From Sphaerotilus sp. (GTDB lineage: Bacteria; Pseudomonadota; Gammaproteobacteria; Burkholderiales; Burkholderiaceae_C): a DNA stretch of 59,600 nt. The notes beneath the pieces are model-generated. The model was not told the origin of the DNA and ran no database searches. It worked only from the letters and a program-made list of their open reading frames with translations. Position 1 is the stretch's first letter. Each line of letters starts with the position of its first letter. The translations under genes and the position numbers were made by a program. Shown here piece by piece: positions 57,309 to 59,600 of this stretch. The stretch covers positions 1 through 59,600 of the forward strand of contig NZ_JAAFKF010000009.1 in assembly GCF_013299175.1 (NCBI RefSeq). The letters are read 5' to 3'.

Positions 57309-58169
57309 ATGGCAAAAATGAAAAATATTCAAGTTTCTGCTCTTAATATTGCGATGCAGACCCCGCATTCTGCAGAGAGATATATCGAGCTTTTTGAGGT
57401 TGTGCGGAGACAGCGAGTGCTTGTTAAAGTCGATTCGCTGAGGGCTGCCATGGTTGGGCCAATTTCCAATCATGATGATAGTCAGGAATATGGTCCAATA
57501 TATGGTGAAATATATTATTTCATTAAAATAAGCCGAGATGAGCCTTGGTTTAATTTAATCACGAGGGCGCCTGCGTCGCTTAGCGATGCGAGTAGTATAG
57601 AGCTGCCGACGCATTTGTTACCGCATCTAAAAATCATACCTTTTGTGTTTGGCCCAACAAATCATAGATTGTATTTTTCCTCAAAAATATCGAATGCATC
57701 ATTATCGACGCAGCGAGCAAAGAAAATATTTGAAGAAATTATTAATTCTGCTTGCAGGGAGGGGAATTTTCCGCAAGTTAACATAACTATAATTCCGGAT
57801 CAGGAGACTCTTGAGAATATATTTAATATTCATAGACTGAGGACGCTTGAGATAACGTTGTCGCCTCCAAATCCAGATGATTCTGAGGATGATCAAGTAC
57901 GGTTGTTAAGAAAACTTGATTTGATGCATGCAAAAAAAGAAACGCGTACTTTCCATGCAAAGTATGGCGAATCCCTTTCGCCTGATGAAGAAACGCGCAC
58001 TATGGCACTTGTTGCTGCTGAAAATGGAAAAGTTGTCGGAGAAGGTATTGATGAAAATGGGGCCAAGGTTAAAGAGTCAACAGAAGGTCATCCCTGGATG
58101 AAAAATTTGAGGTATGACCCTGATCGGCAGACTGCTTTTGGCGCGATGATCGCCTCGTTTTTTGGGTAG
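57309..58169 (+). CDS. DUF4747-like protein
   Basis: A 286-residue soluble protein resembling the DUF4747 family from recall. Matching blocks are VSALNIAMQTPHSAERYIELFEV, GEIYYFIKISRDEPWFN, IPFVFGPTNHRLYFSSK, RLRTLEITLSPPNPDD, and near the C terminus ENGAKVKESTEGHPW. No catalytic motif is evident. The gene is strongly AT-rich compared with everything to its left, a sign of recent transfer. It is followed after about 30 bases by a membrane-protein gene on the same strand. The function of the family is unknown to me. Confidence 0.7.
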   Translation: MAKMKNIQVSALNIAMQTPHSAERYIELFEVVRRQRVLVKVDSLRAAMVGPISNHDDSQEYGPIYGEIYYFIKISRDEPWFNLITRAPASLSDASSIELPTHLLPHLKIIPFVFGPTNHRLYFSSKISNASLSTQRAKKIFEEIINSACREGNFPQVNITIIPDQETLENIFNIHRLRTLEITLSPPNPDDSEDDQVRLLRKLDLMHAKKETRTFHAKYGESLSPDEETRTMALVAAENGKVVGEGIDENGAKVKESTEGHPWMKNLRYDPDRQTAFGAMIASFFG

Positions 58170-58201
58170 CACTAAGGACTCTCATATTGTAATATGTGTG
58201 T

Positions 58202-58747
58202 ATGTACAGTGGCGTAAAGAAAATATTTGGAGTGTACTGGCTCGCCTACGGGGGTGCCTGCGCTTTGTTGCGATCTGCATATTTGCATGCAGCGATCGTT
58301 TTGCTTGCTATGACTTTTCCGCTTTGGGCAAAGGGTGGGGCGTGGTGGGAAGTCCCAATCTCATCGCTACCTACCATGTTGGGTTTTACTGTTGCGGCGC
58401 TAGCTGTTTTTATTGGTTTTGGGGATGAAGATTACAGAGCTCTGCTAGCACAGCCGGATGAAGCTGATAAATCGGGGGTTAGTATTTATGTGAGCTTATG
58501 CACTACCTTTGTTCATTTTATTATTGTGCAGGCGCTTGCTTTTTCTTTTGCGATAGTTGCAAGTAGTTGGAAGGCGGTGGCTCCTCCAGAATGGCTTGTT
58601 CCGTTCGTAATTATCGGCTGTGGCCTTGGATTTTTTTTATTTTTGTACGCGGTGACGTCGATAGTGGCTGTAACAATGCATATATATAGAATATCGCAAA
58701 TGTATTCGGCATATCATGCAATAAAATCAAAGTCCGCAAATTTGTAA
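58202..58747 (+). CDS. Small membrane protein with four predicted helices
   Basis: An unrecognised 181-residue protein with about four membrane helices: near residues 25-45, 52-75, 98-122 and 133-163, judged from hydrophobic runs such as LHAAIVLLAMTFPLW and LGFTVAALAVFIGFG. A cytosolic loop with FGDEDYRALLAQPDEADKSG lies between helices two and three. ATG 58202 is assumed; a GTG at 58196 is possible. It is as AT-rich as the DUF4747-like gene and lies 32 bases after it, so the two are probably one unit. A membrane effector role is conjecture. Confidence 0.7.
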   Translation: MYSGVKKIFGVYWLAYGGACALLRSAYLHAAIVLLAMTFPLWAKGGAWWEVPISSLPTMLGFTVAALAVFIGFGDEDYRALLAQPDEADKSGVSIYVSLCTTFVHFIIVQALAFSFAIVASSWKAVAPPEWLVPFVIIGCGLGFFLFLYAVTSIVAVTMHIYRISQMYSAYHAIKSKSANL

Positions 58748-58799
58748 TTTTAATAAAATTACTGAATGCAATAGTCTCGGCTGCTTGCCGGCGCATAAA

Positions 58800-59030
58800 A
58801 GCCCAACTGGCCGCGATGCCGGACGAGAGATCGACTACAGCGACCCCGCACCGAAGCGCAACGAGCACTGCCCGCCCTATGTCTATGTCGGCACGGCCAA
58901 GTGGGATGCACGCTTCCAGTTCAGCTTCTGACACAACAGCGTGCGGCTGTGGGATGTCACGCCGGCCGAGAATGAGCCGAACGACTGGCCGGTGCTCCCG
59001 GCCCGGTGGAGATTGAGCTATGACGACAGT
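58800..59030 (+). pseudogene. Broken DUF4160-like gene
   Basis: A frame reads GREIDYSDPAPKRNEH then CPPYVYVGTAKWDARFQFSF, meets a TGA at 58929-58931, and continues HNSVRLWDVTPAENEP. The HxPPYVYV block recalls DUF4160 proteins (HxPPHVHV). The TGA probably replaced a tryptophan codon, and no start codon is visible upstream. DUF4160 genes commonly precede DUF2442 genes, and an intact DUF2442 gene follows here. GC content returns to host-like values. Confidence 0.6.
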
Positions 59031-59472
59031 GATCAAGGCCCAGGACCGATTCGACGAACCCGTGACCGCCTCGGTGCTGGCGAAGGCGACCGCCCGAGGT
59101 CGCCAGCGGCGCCATCCGGGCTTGCACGCTCTGTCGGTGGCGTACCTGCCGGCGTACCAGTCCCTGTTGATCGGCTTCGCGGACCAGAGCGCGGTGCTGC
59201 TGCCGGTGAAGAACTACCCCGAGCTGTCGGCGCTGGGCGTGGCCGAACTGGAGGGGCTGGCGATCGGCTATGGCGGCACGGCGCTGTGCCTGGAGGCGCG
59301 GGATCTGCACGTCTCGATCGCGGGGCTGGTGTCGGCCAGCCAGCCGCTGATGGACTTGGCGGCGACGGTGATCGCCGTGCGCAACGGCAGCCGGCGCACC
59401 GAGGCCAAGGCGCAGGCGTCGCGGGAGAACGGGCGCAAGGGCGGACGGCCGCGCAAGGCCGAGGCGATCTGA
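59020..59472 (+). CDS. DUF2442 domain protein
   Basis: A 150-residue protein with a DUF2442-type core (about 38-110: HALSVAYLPAYQSLLIGFAD, LLPVKNYPELSALGVAELEG, EARDLHVSIAGLVSA). A basic C-terminal tail follows (SRRTEAKAQASRENGRKGG), perhaps for DNA binding. DUF2442 proteins are often paired with DUF4160 in toxin-antitoxin-like modules, though activity is unproven. Here the partner is broken. The last 80 bases have a truncated duplicate at 55725-55803. Confidence 0.8.
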   Translation: MTTVIKAQDRFDEPVTASVLAKATARGRQRRHPGLHALSVAYLPAYQSLLIGFADQSAVLLPVKNYPELSALGVAELEGLAIGYGGTALCLEARDLHVSIAGLVSASQPLMDLAATVIAVRNGSRRTEAKAQASRENGRKGGRPRKAEAI

Positions 59473-59542
59473 CGCGCTGTCAGCGGCTGAGGGCCGTCCC
59501 CCGCCCGCTCAAGCCTTGAAAACAGTGCTGCAAACTGTAGAT

Positions 59543-59600
59543 CTACTCCGCCTGCGCCTCTTCCAGCAATGTCTCCCAGTCATCCGGCGGATGCCCGCTG
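59543..59600 (-). CDS. C-terminal end of an unidentified protein
   Basis: A minus-strand frame enters from the window edge and ends GHPPDDWETLLEEAQAE followed by TAG at 59543. The composition (acidic, short helix) resembles the tail of small antitoxins or regulators, but too little is present to identify it. It converges on the DUF2442 gene. Confidence 0.35.
   Translation of the reverse strand, partial: SGHPPDDWETLLEEAQAE

Noticed and set aside
59543..59600. Naming the minus-strand fragment at the window edge as a MazE/VapB antitoxin
   Set aside because: Only 18 residues are visible and no diagnostic motif is included.

Overview
The window is a GC-rich chromosomal segment from a betaproteobacterium of the order Burkholderiales. 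Gene content and order fit the Sphaerotilus/Leptothrix/Rubrivivax group: the S10 ribosomal operon ends at rpsQ and is followed by a peroxiredoxin, an accB-accC-prmA-DUF3426 block is present, and hemL-thiD-rubredoxin adjoins a type IV pilus chemosensory cluster. This placement is inferred from gene order and codon usage; no 16S rRNA is present. I saw no rRNA, tRNA or CRISPR array.

Layout. Bases 2-3534 are the distal S10 operon (rplW, rplB, rpsS, rplV, rpsC, rplP, rpmC, rpsQ), closed by an intrinsic terminator. Bases 3610-14508 hold a peroxiredoxin and then minus-strand housekeeping blocks: DUF3426 zinc-ribbon protein, prmA, accC, accB; tlpA-like thioredoxin and a conserved hypothetical; mtgA, aroE, a TonB-like protein and an RNB exoribonuclease. 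Bases 14760-17663 encode a large ImpA-like metalloprotease lipoprotein. Bases 17686-25943 hold an SDR reductase, a YqiA-type esterase, mpl, a mixed-type phosphofructokinase, a TnpB element, a hexose-6-phosphate mutarotase, hemL and thiD. Bases 26053-37231 run from a short rubredoxin gene through pilG, pilH, pilI, pilJ, a 2033-residue ChpA/PilL hybrid kinase and a diguanylate cyclase, a probable pilus-control pathway with c-di-GMP output. Bases 37263-45093 hold photolyase, then a tightly coupled algH-ruvX-pyrR-pyrB-pyrC' run, an acyltransferase and small enzymes. Bases 45127-49135 hold ruvB and ruvA, split by a two-gene ATPase/TOPRIM insertion. Bases 49179-55640 hold a NarL/NarX-type two-component pair, phoH, ybeY and an S9 peptidase.

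The right end (55641-59600) is an accessory region. It begins with gene remnants (DUF2442-like, BrnT-like and a possible HTH antitoxin tail). It then has an Mrr-type restriction endonuclease, a strikingly AT-rich pair (a DUF4747-like protein plus a four-helix membrane protein), and a broken DUF4160-like gene followed by an intact DUF2442 gene.

The best candidates for undescribed biology are the AT-rich DUF4747/membrane-protein pair next to Mrr, the AAA-ATPase/DUF4276 pair inserted between ruvA and ruvB, and a TnpB whose canonical RuvC-II glutamate is replaced by glycine with a possible substitute glutamate further on. Functional names rest on recognised motifs and recalled family resemblance; no database search was possible.
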